From Roseateles toxinivorans (GTDB taxonomy: Bacteria; Pseudomonadota; Gammaproteobacteria; Burkholderiales; Burkholderiaceae_C), in assembly GCA_945898095.1 (NCBI GenBank), contig CAMDHE010000030.1:1-40303 (forward strand): a DNA stretch of 40,303 nt, given 5' to 3'. Below the pieces are notes generated by a model. That model was not told where the DNA came from, ran no database searches, and worked only from the letters and a program-made list of their open reading frames with translations. Position numbers and translations under genes: made by a program. The first letter of the stretch is position 1, and the number at the start of each line of letters is the position of its first letter. Shown here in pieces: positions 1-7,834 of the stretch.

Positions 1-613
1 CCTGGCGATTGACCCAGAGCGTGGTGAAACCGAACCAGGTGGCGCCGAGCGCATCCCAGGCATTGCTCGAGACGAAAAGGATTTCCTCCGCCTGCAGCGG
101 CAGCCTCTGTTGCACCAGCGCATAGCTTTCAGGCGCGGTCTTGAACAGACGGGCGCTGTCGACTGAAATCACATGGTCCAGCAACTGCGCCATGCCGGCG
201 CTGGCCACCACCTTCTCGAGCATCGCGGTGTTGCCGTTAGAGAGGATGGCGGTCTGGATGCCGGCGGCTTTGAGCTTTTCCAGCACGGCCAGGTTCTCGG
301 GGAAGGGCGTCAACTGACCATATTGCGCCATCAGGGCGTCGACGCTTTGTTCTGCCGGCGCCAGCTTCAAGCGCGCCAGGACATAAAGCAGCGACAGCCG
401 CGTGATGTCCCAGAACGACTGGTAATGCCGGCTGCCACCCGCTTGATGCGGGTCCGACATCGTGATCAAGCGGGTGTACTCGATCTGCTTGTCACGCCAA
501 ATCGTCGAGATGGTCGTGCCATGCCCCGGATACAGCCGCTCGGCCAGCGCGCCGATCGAGTAAACATCGAACAAAGTCCCGTAAGCATCAAAAACCACAG
601 CCTTGATCGTCAT
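1..613 (-). CDS. L-2-haloacid dehalogenase (HAD type II), 3' end outside window
   Basis: Reading the minus strand from ATG 613 gives about 204 residues open to the window edge, so the C-terminus is missing. The start of the protein reads MTIKAVVFDAYGTLFDV, the HAD nucleophile motif with Asp9. Further family residues are all present: Arg in STIWRDKQIEYT, Ser-Asn in AILSNGN, Lys and Tyr in LFKTAPESYALV, and Ser, Asn and Asp in FVSSNAWDALGA. This complete set points to the type II haloacid dehalogenase family, which hydrolyses 2-haloalkanoates with inversion to 2-hydroxyacids in the cytoplasm. The true substrate is unknown, since many chromosomal members act on other small molecules. It is separated from the next gene by a repeat-rich intergenic stretch. 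Confidence 0.88.
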   Translation of the reverse strand, partial: MTIKAVVFDAYGTLFDVYSIGALAERLYPGHGTTISTIWRDKQIEYTRLITMSDPHQAGGSRHYQSFWDITRLSLLYVLARLKLAPAEQSVDALMAQYGQLTPFPENLAVLEKLKAAGIQTAILSNGNTAMLEKVVASAGMAQLLDHVISVDSARLFKTAPESYALVQQRLPLQAEEILFVSSNAWDALGATWFGFTTLWVNRQ

Positions 614-1164
614 TCTTTTTTCATCCTGGTTGAATTCATTCCGGCCGTCCTCGACCCGCAAGCTCGACTATCGCATCACCTGGATTTCCCGCATTCCGAC
701 CGGGTTACGGAATATACGGAGGCCTCGCATCACCGGTAGCCCGCATAAAGGAGCAGCCGGAATGCGGGGTCGTGGTCAAGCGAACTGGGCCAGGCCCGGA
801 GCTTCGGTCCCGGCGCCGATCCCCGCATTCCGACCTGCGGTCTCATCGCGGGCTACGGGGTTGGCGGCCTCGCATCACCGGTAGCCCGCATAAAGGCGCA
901 GCCGGAATGCGGGGATGCGATCGGGCGAACTGGTCCAGGTCTGGAGCTTCGGCCCCGGCAGCGATCCCCGCATTCCGACCTTCGGTCTCATCGCGGGCTA
1001 CGGGATTGGCGGCTTTGGAGGGGGTTATGTTTATTGTTCTGGCCAACCGATAAATTTAATTTTACATAATACACATTGTCGACTATATATGGAGGTTCGG
1101 GCTTGCTGGCCTGACCCGATCGGTAAGTGTATAAACATCGACACACTCTCACACTCGCGCCATC
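614..1164. other. Gene-free stretch with repeats and an AT-rich antitoxin upstream region
   Basis: No credible gene is seen here. 688-1010 is taken up by the palindromic repeats. 1021-1164 is clearly more AT-rich than its surroundings and presumably holds the promoter of the antitoxin gene at 1165. I could not assign confident -35 and -10 boxes. Confidence 0.6.
721..1010. repeat. Two tandem 145-bp palindromic intergenic repeats
   Basis: Units 721-865 and 866-1010 are near-identical direct copies with a period of exactly 145 bp. Each unit is itself an inverted repeat. GTAGCCCGC (736-744; 881-889) pairs with GCGGGCTAC (848-856; 993-1001), and GGAATGCGGGG (759-769) pairs with CCCCGCATTCC (821-831), so each unit could fold into a long hairpin. 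A fragment of a further copy lies at 688-701. The type resembles dispersed REP-like intergenic palindromes of proteobacteria. No ORF in this stretch looks like a real gene. Confidence 0.85.
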
Positions 1165-1404
1165 ATGGATACAGTCCGCTGGAACATCGCTGTGTCACCA
1201 GACACGGATCAGTCCGTTCGCATGTTTATCGCCGCGCAAGGCGGCGGTCGTAAAGGTGACCTGTCACGCTTCATTGAGGAGGCCGTGCGCTCCTACCTGC
1301 TGGAGAAGGCCGTTGAACAAGCCAAGGCAGCCACGATCGGTATGGGCGAGTCAGAAATAACGAACCTCATCGAAGAGGCCGTACAGTGGGCGCGTGAACA
1401 TTGA
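1165..1404 (+). CDS. Ribbon-helix-helix antitoxin (VapB/CopG-like), orphan
   Basis: 79 residues. The N-terminus (MDTVRWNIAVSPDTDQSVRMF) forms the beta strand and first helix of a ribbon-helix-helix DNA-binding fold, and KGDLSRFIEEAVRSYLLEKAV forms the following helices. The C-terminal part (ESEITNLIEEAVQWAREH) would be the toxin-binding tail. Proteins of this type repress their own operon and neutralise a PIN-domain ribonuclease encoded just downstream. Here the stop codon overlaps the ATG of the partner by one base, as expected for a coupled toxin-antitoxin pair, but the partner is only a stump. The start at 1165 is preferred because the conserved strand begins there, although no Shine-Dalgarno is evident. 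Confidence 0.8.
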   Translation: MDTVRWNIAVSPDTDQSVRMFIAAQGGGRKGDLSRFIEEAVRSYLLEKAVEQAKAATIGMGESEITNLIEEAVQWAREH

Positions 1405-1502
1405 TGCGTGTCATCCTCGACACAAATGTGTTGCCGAAACCAGTCAGCCTGGCGTTCTTGCCAGACTATCGTGGCGCAGGCCTGAGCAGTTGCAGCAACT
1501 GA
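1404..1502 (+). pseudogene. Remnant of PIN-domain toxin (VapC-like)
   Basis: ATG at 1404 overlaps the antitoxin TGA (1402-1404). The frame reads MRVILDTNVLPKP, which is the N-terminal strand of a PIN ribonuclease with its first catalytic Asp in the LDTNV motif. After 32 codons it ends at TGA 1500-1502, where roughly 130-140 residues would be expected. From about codon 10 the sequence no longer looks like a PIN domain, and it runs into the 3' end of the ankyrin gene on the other strand. The toxin therefore appears deleted, with the break near 1431. No nuclease activity is expected. Confidence 0.7.
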
Positions 1503-2092
1503 TCGCGCCCTGCAGCCAATGCAAAATCTGCTGCGTCGAGTTGTTGTTCGTTGCGCAACAAGCGATCAGCGCCAGCCTTCAACAAGTCTTCTGCGAGATC
1601 GACCGGGCCGTAGCGAACGCTCATCATCAAGGGCGTGGTGCCATTTGGTGAGCGCGCATTGATGTCGGCACCCTGGGCGATCAGCCACAAGGCAACGCCG
1701 TTGTCAGGGCCGCTGCAGGCGTAATGCAGCGGCGTCCAACCGCTTCGGTTGATCTTGGCGCCGCGTTTGACCAGCAATTGCACCCATTCAAGCCGACCTT
1801 TCAGCGCGGCCATCATCAACGGGGTCTCGCCATTGGCGTTGGCGGCATTGACGTCAAGCTGCGGGTAAGCCAACAAACTGTTGAACGCCTTGTCCGATTC
1901 TTCGCGCAAGGCGACGTTCAAGGCGGTCCGACCATTGGAATCGGCCGCATTCGGATCGACGCCCCGCAGCAACAAGGTCAGCACGCCGCTGCCGTTGTTG
2001 CGTTCAGCCGCAATGGTCAATTCATCGACAGGACCCGCCTGAAGCAGGCCATGCAATACGGCCAACAGCAAGGCAGGCAGCAGGTTTCTCAT
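1466..2092 (-). CDS. Exported ankyrin-repeat protein
   Basis: 208 residues from ATG 2092. The N-terminus MRNLLPALLLAVLHGLLQAG looks like a signal peptide, so the protein is probably periplasmic. It is followed by about five ankyrin repeats recognisable by NGRTALNVALRE, NGETPLMMAALKG, SGWTPLHYACSG and NGTTPLMMSVRYG. Ankyrin repeats bind protein partners and no catalytic domain is present. A longer reading from 2122 is possible but would bury the signal peptide and overlap tatD. The gene starts two bases after the tatD stop, so it is very likely the last gene of the tmk-holB-pilZ-tatD run. Its binding partner is unknown. Confidence 0.85.
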   Translation of the reverse strand: MRNLLPALLLAVLHGLLQAGPVDELTIAAERNNGSGVLTLLLRGVDPNAADSNGRTALNVALREESDKAFNSLLAYPQLDVNAANANGETPLMMAALKGRLEWVQLLVKRGAKINRSGWTPLHYACSGPDNGVALWLIAQGADINARSPNGTTPLMMSVRYGPVDLAEDLLKAGADRLLRNEQQLDAADFALAAGRDQLLQLLRPAPR

Positions 2093-2094
2093 GG

Positions 2095-2871
2095 TCAATT
2101 CAAGCCGAACAATTGCCGGCAATTGGCCGAAGTCTGTGCCGCCAGTTCAGCCAGCGAACAGCCTTTGACTTCAGCCAAAGCGGCCGCCACATGGGGCACA
2201 TAAGCCGGACTGTTGAGTTTGCCGCGGTATGGAGCCGGCGCCAGATAGGGGCTGTCGGTCTCGATCAAGAGGCGCTCCAGCGGCAGCAATTTGGCGACAT
2301 CGCGCAAGCTCTGGGCGTTCTTGAAGGTCAGGATGCCCGAGAAGGAGATGTAAAAGCCCCGCTCCACAGCTGCCAGCGCGACTTCGGCGCTTTCGGTGAA
2401 ACAGTGAAAAACGCCGCCGGCTTTTTCGCCGCCCATTTCATCGAGCAAACGCAGGGTGTCTGCAGCGCTGCTGCGGGTATGGATGACCAAGGGTTTTGCC
2501 GCCAGCAAAGCTGCACGGATGTGAACCCGGAAACGTTCGCGCTGCCATTCCATCTGTTCGATGCTGCGGCCATTGAGCCGGTAATAGTCGAGCCCGGTCT
2601 CGCCGATGGCAACGACTTTTGGGTGCTTGGCGCCCTGCACCAACTCGTTGACATCGGGTTCATGCACATCCTCGTTGTCGGGATGAACGCCAACAGTGGC
2701 CCAGAGATGCGGATGCTCATCGGCCAGCCTGCTGACGTTGGGGAAATCCCCCATCGTCGTGCAGATGCAGATCGCCTGCTCGACCTGTGCCGCTTTCATC
2801 TCGGCCAGGATATGTGGCAGCTGGGATTGCAGTTCGGGGAAACTCAGGTGGCAATGCGAATCGATGAACAT
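2095..2871 (-). CDS. tatD: TatD family metal-dependent deoxyribonuclease
   Basis: 258 residues, normal length for TatD/YcfH. The metal-binding residues of the amidohydrolase-like TIM barrel are visible: His-x-His in FIDSHCHLSFPEL at the N-terminus, Glu in AIGETGLDYYR, His in LVIHTRSSA, His in GVFHCFTESAEV, and Asp in LIETDSPYLAP. Family members are 3'-5' exonucleases acting on DNA, with roles suggested in repair and DNA turnover. It lies 16 bases after pilZ and directly before the ankyrin gene. The order holB-pilZ-tatD is common in betaproteobacteria. Several TatD paralogues usually coexist in one genome, so the exact subfamily (YcfH rather than TatD proper) is less certain. Confidence 0.92.
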   Translation of the reverse strand: MFIDSHCHLSFPELQSQLPHILAEMKAAQVEQAICICTTMGDFPNVSRLADEHPHLWATVGVHPDNEDVHEPDVNELVQGAKHPKVVAIGETGLDYYRLNGRSIEQMEWQRERFRVHIRAALLAAKPLVIHTRSSAADTLRLLDEMGGEKAGGVFHCFTESAEVALAAVERGFYISFSGILTFKNAQSLRDVAKLLPLERLLIETDSPYLAPAPYRGKLNSPAYVPHVAAALAEVKGCSLAELAAQTSANCRQLFGLN

Positions 2872-2887
2872 GGATGAAGGTCGTGGC

Positions 2888-3256
2888 TCAAATTGTCTGG
2901 GTCGGCTTGTTCGATGCGAGCATTGAACCGAGGAGTTTTTCGATCATTTGCTTGAGATCTTTGCCGGCCGGGTCTGCGGAAAAACTCACACCGATGCCTT
3001 CAGTGCGTCCGCCGGCTGCATTGGCCGGTGTCAGCCAGGCGACCTTGCCGACGATCGGATAGCGCTGCGCATCGCCCGGCAGGCCGATCAGCAAATAGAT
3101 CTGATCTCCCAGCAGATGGGCCTGCTTTGTGGGCACAAACAGTCCGCCAGTGCTGAACAACGGTATGTAAGCCGCATAGAGCGCAGCCTTGTCGCGAAAG
3201 ATCAACTGAATCACGCTCGGGCTGGCGTCGTCGGGTTTGCTAGGCAGATCGCTCAT
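2888..3256 (-). CDS. PilZ domain protein
   Basis: 122 residues with a single PilZ-type domain: YAAYIPLFSTGGLFVPT, LIGLPGDAQRYPIVGKVAWLTP and GIGVSFSAD. The canonical c-di-GMP-binding RxxxR is not evident near the N-terminus, as in the PilZ proteins of the type IV pilus group that do not bind the nucleotide well. By family knowledge this group is needed for type IV pilus assembly, but that role is inference here. It sits between holB (9 bases upstream) and tatD, a conserved position in betaproteobacteria. Confidence 0.85.
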   Translation of the reverse strand: MSDLPSKPDDASPSVIQLIFRDKAALYAAYIPLFSTGGLFVPTKQAHLLGDQIYLLIGLPGDAQRYPIVGKVAWLTPANAAGGRTEGIGVSFSADPAGKDLKQMIEKLLGSMLASNKPTQTI

Positions 3257-3265
3257 ACCGAAGGC

Positions 3266-4279
3266 TCAGCCCGCCCTGACCTGCAAGGCTTGCTTGCCTT
3301 GGGCAAACAAGGACTCGATCAGCAGACCGGCATTCAGCGGATGTTCGGCATGCCTGGCTGCCTGGCGCAGCGCTGCCGCCCAGGCATGCAGAGGCGCGGC
3401 CGGGCCAGGCTTGGGCAAGGCGGACAAGGGGAAATAAGTCGGCGGCGCTGCATGGGCGCGGCGCAGCAGGTCGTGGCATAGGCGCTGCAAAGCGTCGATC
3501 GCGCGCGCCGGCGGCCAGTTGGCCAGCGCCTGGGCTTCGCCGCGGGCCAGTTGCTGGGGCAGTTGTTGCCAGATGCTGGCGCGCAAACCGGCTTCGAACC
3601 AGTCACGCGCTTCCTGCGGCCGGCCACCGGCCGCGTCAAGCAGCAGTTCGGGGTCATCAACGCCCTGCTCTGCCAGCCATTGCAAGGCTGGTGCCCTGGC
3701 TGGCAGCGGCAATGGCAGGGGCTGACAGCGGCTGCGGATCGTCGGCAGCAGCGCTTCGGGCGCATTGCTGGCCAGTACGAAACGCAAGCTGCCCGAGGGT
3801 TCTTCCAGCGTCTTCAGCAAGGCATTGGCTGCGACCATATTGAGCGCTTCGGCCGGGTAGACCAGCACCACCTTGGCGCGACCGCGGGCCGAGGTGGCTT
3901 GGGCAAATCCAAGTGCAGCGCGCACTGCATCGATCTTGATCTCGCGGCTCGGCTTGGCCTTGGAGGCTTTGGCTTCGCCGGACGCCTCGGCGCCCTCCTC
4001 CCAGCCCAGTGATTCGCGCAGCGCTTCGGGCAGCAGCAGTTGAAAGTCAGGGTGCGTGTGCGAACTGAACAGTTTGCAACTGGCGCAGGACAAGCAGGCC
4101 CAGCCTTGGCGCGGCGAATCGGTTTGCGGCGCCTCGCACAGCCAGGCTTGGGCCAAGGCCAGCGCCAGGTCGAACTGGCCGACACCGGCCGGCCCCTGCA
4201 CCAGCAAGGCATGCGAGTGCGATGTCGCCAAGGCCTGGCTCAGCGGCAAGGCCAGCCAGGGAAGCAAACTGCCTACCAT
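3266..4279 (-). CDS. holB: DNA polymerase III subunit delta'
   Basis: 337 residues, the expected size. Delta' is part of the clamp-loader complex that opens and loads the beta clamp. Visible signs are the N-terminal [23 protein letters not shown] (a P-loop-like segment with the usual lysine replaced, as in delta', which does not hydrolyse ATP), the zinc-binding cluster around [11 protein letters not shown], the segment [12 protein letters not shown], and the SRC motif ([11 protein letters not shown]). It overlaps tmk by seven bases, the classic tmk-holB arrangement that goes with mltG upstream. Confidence 0.95.
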   Translation of the reverse strand: MVGSLLPWLALPLSQALATSHSHALLVQGPAGVGQFDLALALAQAWLCEAPQTDSPRQGWACLSCASCKLFSSHTHPDFQLLLPEALRESLGWEEGAEASGEAKASKAKPSREIKIDAVRAALGFAQATSARGRAKVVLVYPAEALNMVAANALLKTLEEPSGSLRFVLASNAPEALLPTIRSRCQPLPLPLPARAPALQWLAEQGVDDPELLLDAAGGRPQEARDWFEAGLRASIWQQLPQQLARGEAQALANWPPARAIDALQRLCHDLLRRAHAAPPTYFPLSALPKPGPAAPLHAWAAALRQAARHAEHPLNAGLLIESLFAQGKQALQVRAG

Positions 4280-4884
4280 CCGCGCGACTCCATCACCGCG
4301 GCGATCTGGGCCGCCACCGCGTCAACCGACAGGCTGGCGTCAAGACGGACAAAGCGTTGCGGTGCAGCCTCGGCGCGGCTTGCATAAGCAGCCCGCACGC
4401 GCTCGAAAAAGTCCAGATCCTGCTGCTCGAAACGATCAGCGGTACGTGCCGCAGCCCTACGCTGGGCGGCCATCTCCGGCGGCAGGTCGAACCACAGCGT
4501 CAAATCAGGTTGCCGTTCGCCCTGCACCCATTTTTCGAGCGTTCCGAGCACCGTCAAGTCGACACCGCGGCCGCCGCCCTGGTAAGCAAAACTGGCATCG
4601 GTGAAACGGTCGCAAAGCACGGTCTTGCCGGCGTCGAGTGCCGGCAGGATGACCTGCTGCAGATGGTCGCGGCGCCCGGCAAAAACCAGCAGGGCCTCGG
4701 TCAAGCTGTCCATGCTGCTGTGCAGAACCAGCTCGCGCAAGGTCTCGGCCAGTTCGGTACCGCCCGGTTCGCGCGTATTGATGACCGTGGCGCCGCGCTG
4801 TTCGAGCCTTGCGGTCAGGGTGGCGATATGGGTCGATTTGCCGGCACCATCGATGCCCTCGAAACTGATGAATCTGGCTGTCAC
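4273..4884 (-). CDS. tmk: Thymidylate kinase
   Basis: 203 residues. The protein phosphorylates dTMP to dTDP in the cytoplasm for DNA synthesis. The P-loop is [11 protein letters not shown] near residue 10, the DR(Y/F) motif is [20 protein letters not shown] near residue 95, and the lid is around [19 protein letters not shown]. The start codon is GTG at 4884, overlapping the mltG stop (4881-4883). No clear Shine-Dalgarno precedes it, so translation is probably coupled to mltG. Confidence 0.96.
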   Translation of the reverse strand: MTARFISFEGIDGAGKSTHIATLTARLEQRGATVINTREPGGTELAETLRELVLHSSMDSLTEALLVFAGRRDHLQQVILPALDAGKTVLCDRFTDASFAYQGGGRGVDLTVLGTLEKWVQGERQPDLTLWFDLPPEMAAQRRAAARTADRFEQQDLDFFERVRAAYASRAEAAPQRFVRLDASLSVDAVAAQIAAVMESRGW

Positions 4885-5879
4885 TTGTTGCCGCGCTGGT
4901 ATTTGTTCACCGCGCGATTATGCGCGGACAGCGTGTCGCTGAATTCACTGCTGCCGTCGCCGCGGGCCACGAAATATTGGGCTTGGCTTGGCGCCGGATG
5001 CAGTGCCGCCAGCAAGGACGCATTGCCAGGCATCGAGATCGGCGTTGGCGGCAGTCCGCGGCGCAGATAGGTATTGAAAGGCTGGTCGGCCTGCAGATCG
5101 CGTTTGCGCAAACGGCCGCTATAGCCTTCGCCCATTCCGTAGATCACGGTCGGATCGGTTTGCAGCGGCATGCCGATGCGCAGTCGGTTGATGAACACGG
5201 CGCTGACCATGGCGCGTTCGGAAGCGGCGCCGGTCTCTTTTTCGATGATCGAGGCCAGGATCAGCGCTTCATCCGCGCTCTTCAAGGGCAAACCGTCGGC
5301 GCGCAAGCTCCAGGCAGCGGCCAGCCGCTTTTGCATCGCTTGATGCGCGCGCTTGAGCAAGGTCAGATCGCTGACGCCACGGCTGTAGGCATAGGTATCA
5401 GGGAAAAAGCGCCCTTCTGCTGCCTGACCCGGCGCGCCGATCAAGGTCATCAGCTGCGCCTCGGTCAAGCCCGCTGTGCTTTGTTTCAGCGAGGGTGCGC
5501 GGGCGATGGCGGCACGCATCTGGCCGAAGTTCCAACCTTCGATGAAACGCAACTGCTCGAGCACCTGGTCGCCCCGCACCATCTTCTGCAGCAACTGCAT
5601 GGCGCTCTCGCCGCGATGGATTTCGTAGCTGCCGGCGCGAATCAGACGTGATTGACCAGACCAGCGGAACCATTGGTAAAGCAGCCGCGGATCGGACTGC
5701 ACACCGGCATTGATCCAGGCTGAAGCGACTTCGCGCGGCGAGTTGCCCGGCTCGATCGACAGCTCGACCGAATCGCTGGCCAAGCGCAGCGGCGTCATCA
5801 GCCACCAGCTTGCCCAAGCGCCGGCCAACAGCAGGAAAAACAGCAAAATTGCCAGAATTTTGCCTATGGTTCGCTTCAT
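4881..5879 (-). CDS. mltG: Endolytic murein transglycosylase
   Basis: 332 residues from ATG 5879, with one transmembrane segment (about residues 7-27, [19 protein letters not shown]) and a YceG domain in the periplasm. MltG cuts nascent peptidoglycan strands and is thought to set glycan length. The catalytic glutamate lies in [10 protein letters not shown] near residue 210, followed by the family signature [12 protein letters not shown] and [11 protein letters not shown]. The tmk start overlaps its stop. It is divergent from ygfZ with under 40 bases between them. Confidence 0.95.
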   Translation of the reverse strand: MKRTIGKILAILLFFLLLAGAWASWWLMTPLRLASDSVELSIEPGNSPREVASAWINAGVQSDPRLLYQWFRWSGQSRLIRAGSYEIHRGESAMQLLQKMVRGDQVLEQLRFIEGWNFGQMRAAIARAPSLKQSTAGLTEAQLMTLIGAPGQAAEGRFFPDTYAYSRGVSDLTLLKRAHQAMQKRLAAAWSLRADGLPLKSADEALILASIIEKETGAASERAMVSAVFINRLRIGMPLQTDPTVIYGMGEGYSGRLRKRDLQADQPFNTYLRRGLPPTPISMPGNASLLAALHPAPSQAQYFVARGDGSSEFSDTLSAHNRAVNKYQRGNK

Positions 5880-5895
5880 CAATACCCTTGCCTGC

Positions 5896-5923
5896 TTGTC
5901 CTGATCCGGAGGCTGATGATAAT
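5896..5923 (+). promoter_or_regulatory. Candidate sigma-70 promoter of ygfZ
   Basis: TTGTCC (5896-5901) and GATAAT (5918-5923) are separated by 16 bases, a good match to the vegetative consensus. Initiation about seven bases downstream would fall at about 5930, next to the ATG at 5931. The Shine-Dalgarno-like GGAGG at 5908-5912 lies inside the promoter spacer, so only one of the two signals can be the one used. Confidence 0.4.
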
Positions 5924-6854
5924 CGCGACCATGAACAAGACATCAACGATCGGCAGTGGCGCTTTGCGCCTGACTCAATGGGGCCTGATTCTGGCCAAGG
6001 GCGAGGACGCTGCCAAGTTCTTGCATGGGCAATTGACCCAGGATTTTGTCCAACTGGGGCTGGGCGAGGCCCGGCTGGCGGGGTTTTGCAGCGCCAAAGG
6101 CCGCTTGCTGGCCAATCTGATCGGCTGGAAAAATAACGAGCAGGAAATTCTGCTGGCGCTGCCGGCCGAACTGCTGCCGGCAATTTTGAAGCGGCTGAGC
6201 ATGTTTGTGATGCGAGCCAAATGCAAGCTCAGCGACGTCAGCAGCGAATTCAATCTATGGGGTCTGGTCGATGCGGCTGATTGGCTGGGTGCCCAGGCCC
6301 CGGCGCAGCGCTGGGGGCGCAACCAGATCGGTGTTGATAGCGTCATCCGCCTGCCCGATGCCGGCGGCCATTCGCGCTGGATGCTGGTGCAGGATGCCCA
6401 AGCGCTGTCCCCTGCCCTGCCGCCATTGGCGCAGGCTGACTGGGACTGGCTGGAGGCGCAAAGCGGGCTGGCCTGGGTGCTGAATGCCACCAGCGAGCAG
6501 TTCGTGCCGCAAATGCTGAACCTCGAACTGCTCGAGGGGGTTAATTTTCAGAAAGGCTGTTATCCGGGCCAGGAGGTCGTGGCTCGTAGCCAATACCGGG
6601 GCGGCATCAAGCGCCGGACTTATCTGTTTGAACTCGATGGCGAAGCCAAGCCAGGGCAGGAGATTTTTCACAGCGAAGACCCAGGTCAGCCCGCCGGCAT
6701 GGTGGCCAGCGCCGCGCTGCGCGACGGGCTCAGCCTGGTGCTGGCCGAAACCAAGATCGCTGCGCTGTCTTCAGGCAGCTTGCATCTGGGCAGCGTCGAG
6801 GGCCCGCTGCTGCGGCCGCAGACCATGCCCTACGAGTTCAGCACCGAGGTCTGA
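5916..6854 (+). CDS. ygfZ: Folate-binding Fe-S cluster protein YgfZ
   Basis: 312 residues from ATG 5916, or 307 from ATG 5931. YgfZ is a tetrahydrofolate-binding relative of the glycine cleavage T protein and supports synthesis or repair of certain iron-sulfur enzymes such as MiaB. The diagnostic KGCYxGQE motif is present (NFQKGCYPGQEVVARSQYRG, about residue 205), and the N-terminus carries FLHGQLTQDF. The 5916 start has GGAGG three bases upstream, which is close. The 5931 start would be almost leaderless if the promoter at 5896-5923 is real. It is followed five bases later by the DUF4936 gene, probably one operon. Confidence 0.93.
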   Translation: MIIATMNKTSTIGSGALRLTQWGLILAKGEDAAKFLHGQLTQDFVQLGLGEARLAGFCSAKGRLLANLIGWKNNEQEILLALPAELLPAILKRLSMFVMRAKCKLSDVSSEFNLWGLVDAADWLGAQAPAQRWGRNQIGVDSVIRLPDAGGHSRWMLVQDAQALSPALPPLAQADWDWLEAQSGLAWVLNATSEQFVPQMLNLELLEGVNFQKGCYPGQEVVARSQYRGGIKRRTYLFELDGEAKPGQEIFHSEDPGQPAGMVASAALRDGLSLVLAETKIAALSSGSLHLGSVEGPLLRPQTMPYEFSTEV

Positions 6855-6859
6855 GCCGG

Positions 6860-7141
6860 ATGGACCGCAGGATTTACGTCTATTACCGCATTGCCCAAGC
6901 CGATCTGGACGCGGTGCGCGAGAAGGTGCTGGCCCTGCAGGCCAGGCTCTGCGCTGACCATGCCGGCCTGCGGGCTGAATTGCTGCGCCGCCCGGAAGCT
7001 GCCGAGGGCCAGCTGACCTTGATGGAAATCTATGTCTGCGAACAAGGCATCGACGCTGCGCTACAGGCGGCCATCGAAGCTGCTGCCAGCTACGCCGGGC
7101 TGGCAGGGCCAAGACATGTCGAGGCCTTTGTCAGCGCCTGA
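6860..7141 (+). CDS. DUF4936 family protein
   Basis: 93 residues starting MDRRIYVYYRIAQADLDAV. It is a small alpha/beta protein matching DUF4936, a family of unknown function that often follows ygfZ in Burkholderiales. A short tail (LTLMEIYVCEQGIDAAL) is the most typical segment. It has no signal peptide and no catalytic motif that I can name. It starts five bases after the ygfZ stop and its end lies one base from the end of the convergent PEP-CTERM gene, so the two operons meet with no space for a separate terminator. Confidence 0.82.
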   Translation: MDRRIYVYYRIAQADLDAVREKVLALQARLCADHAGLRAELLRRPEAAEGQLTLMEIYVCEQGIDAALQAAIEAAASYAGLAGPRHVEAFVSA

Positions 7142-7142
7142 A

Positions 7143-7778
7143 TCAGCTTTTCAAGGCAAGTCCTGTGCGCCTGCGCCTCGACACAAAGCCAGGGATGAAA
7201 GCGCCAGCCAGTGCCAACCCCACCAGCCCGTACGACGATGGCTCTGGTATTTCGCATTTTCCGGTGCCAACGGCAACGCAGGCGCTGCCGATGTCGACCG
7301 TCAGACTATTTGCATTGAGTCCGACAAAATTGCGATCGAAATCCAGATCAGCACCCAGGCCAAAATTGGTCACACCGTCGGTCTGCCCGATCAATTGAAA
7401 ACTGAATAGCAAGAAGCTGTCAGCCTGATTGGCTTTTAGGAATTCGTCATCAAGATAGGTCGCACTTGCTGAATAGCCAAGGTTGCCTTCGGAAAATGGG
7501 TCATTGAGTACAAACGGTGAAGAACCGAGTTGCGCGAGGATGGGACCGTCACCGCCCGCACTCCAGTGAAGGATTGACCCGTTGTAGTGAAAGTTCAAAT
7601 CATAGGCAGAGAGGATCTCGGCCCCCAATCCGCTGATGCTGACGTCGATCGTCGCTGTGTCCCCAATGTTTACATGTTGCAACGATGGCAAAAAGGTGAC
7701 GACCGGGTTGGCTTGCGCCACTCCCCCGCTTAGCAAAGCCAGGCTGACGAGTCCCAGGCCTGCGAGTAATTTCTTCAT
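7143..7778 (-). CDS. Cohesin-like protein with PEP-CTERM sorting signal
   Basis: 211 residues from ATG 7778, with AAGGAA eight to nine bases upstream. There are three parts. A signal peptide (MKKLLAGLGLVSLALLSGGVAQA) comes first. Residues ~25-165 form a beta-rich domain with cohesin-like signature segments (QHVNIGDTATIDVSISGLG, SAYDLNFHYNGSILHW, DSFLLFSFQLIG). The C-terminus has the PEP-CTERM tripartite signal: PEP in EIPEPSSYG, a hydrophobic helix, and RRRR. By family knowledge the tail is processed by an exosortase and the protein goes to the cell envelope or exopolysaccharide. It is the last gene of a four-gene minus-strand operon, directly after a dockerin protein, so it could be the docking partner. 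No exosortase gene is in the window. The cohesin call rests on pattern only. Confidence 0.85.
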   Translation of the reverse strand: MKKLLAGLGLVSLALLSGGVAQANPVVTFLPSLQHVNIGDTATIDVSISGLGAEILSAYDLNFHYNGSILHWSAGGDGPILAQLGSSPFVLNDPFSEGNLGYSASATYLDDEFLKANQADSFLLFSFQLIGQTDGVTNFGLGADLDFDRNFVGLNANSLTVDIGSACVAVGTGKCEIPEPSSYGLVGLALAGAFIPGFVSRRRRTGLALKS

Positions 7779-7834
7779 ATTGATTCCTTTTCTGATTGTC
7801 TGACGGATGGAAGGGTTGAAAGAAAGCTTGAAAC

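Noticed and set aside
173-1053. Plus- and minus-strand frames of 67-188 codons in the left region
   Set aside because: They are shadows of the haloacid dehalogenase gene or translations of the palindromic repeats, rich in Arg/Pro/Gly with no family resemblance.
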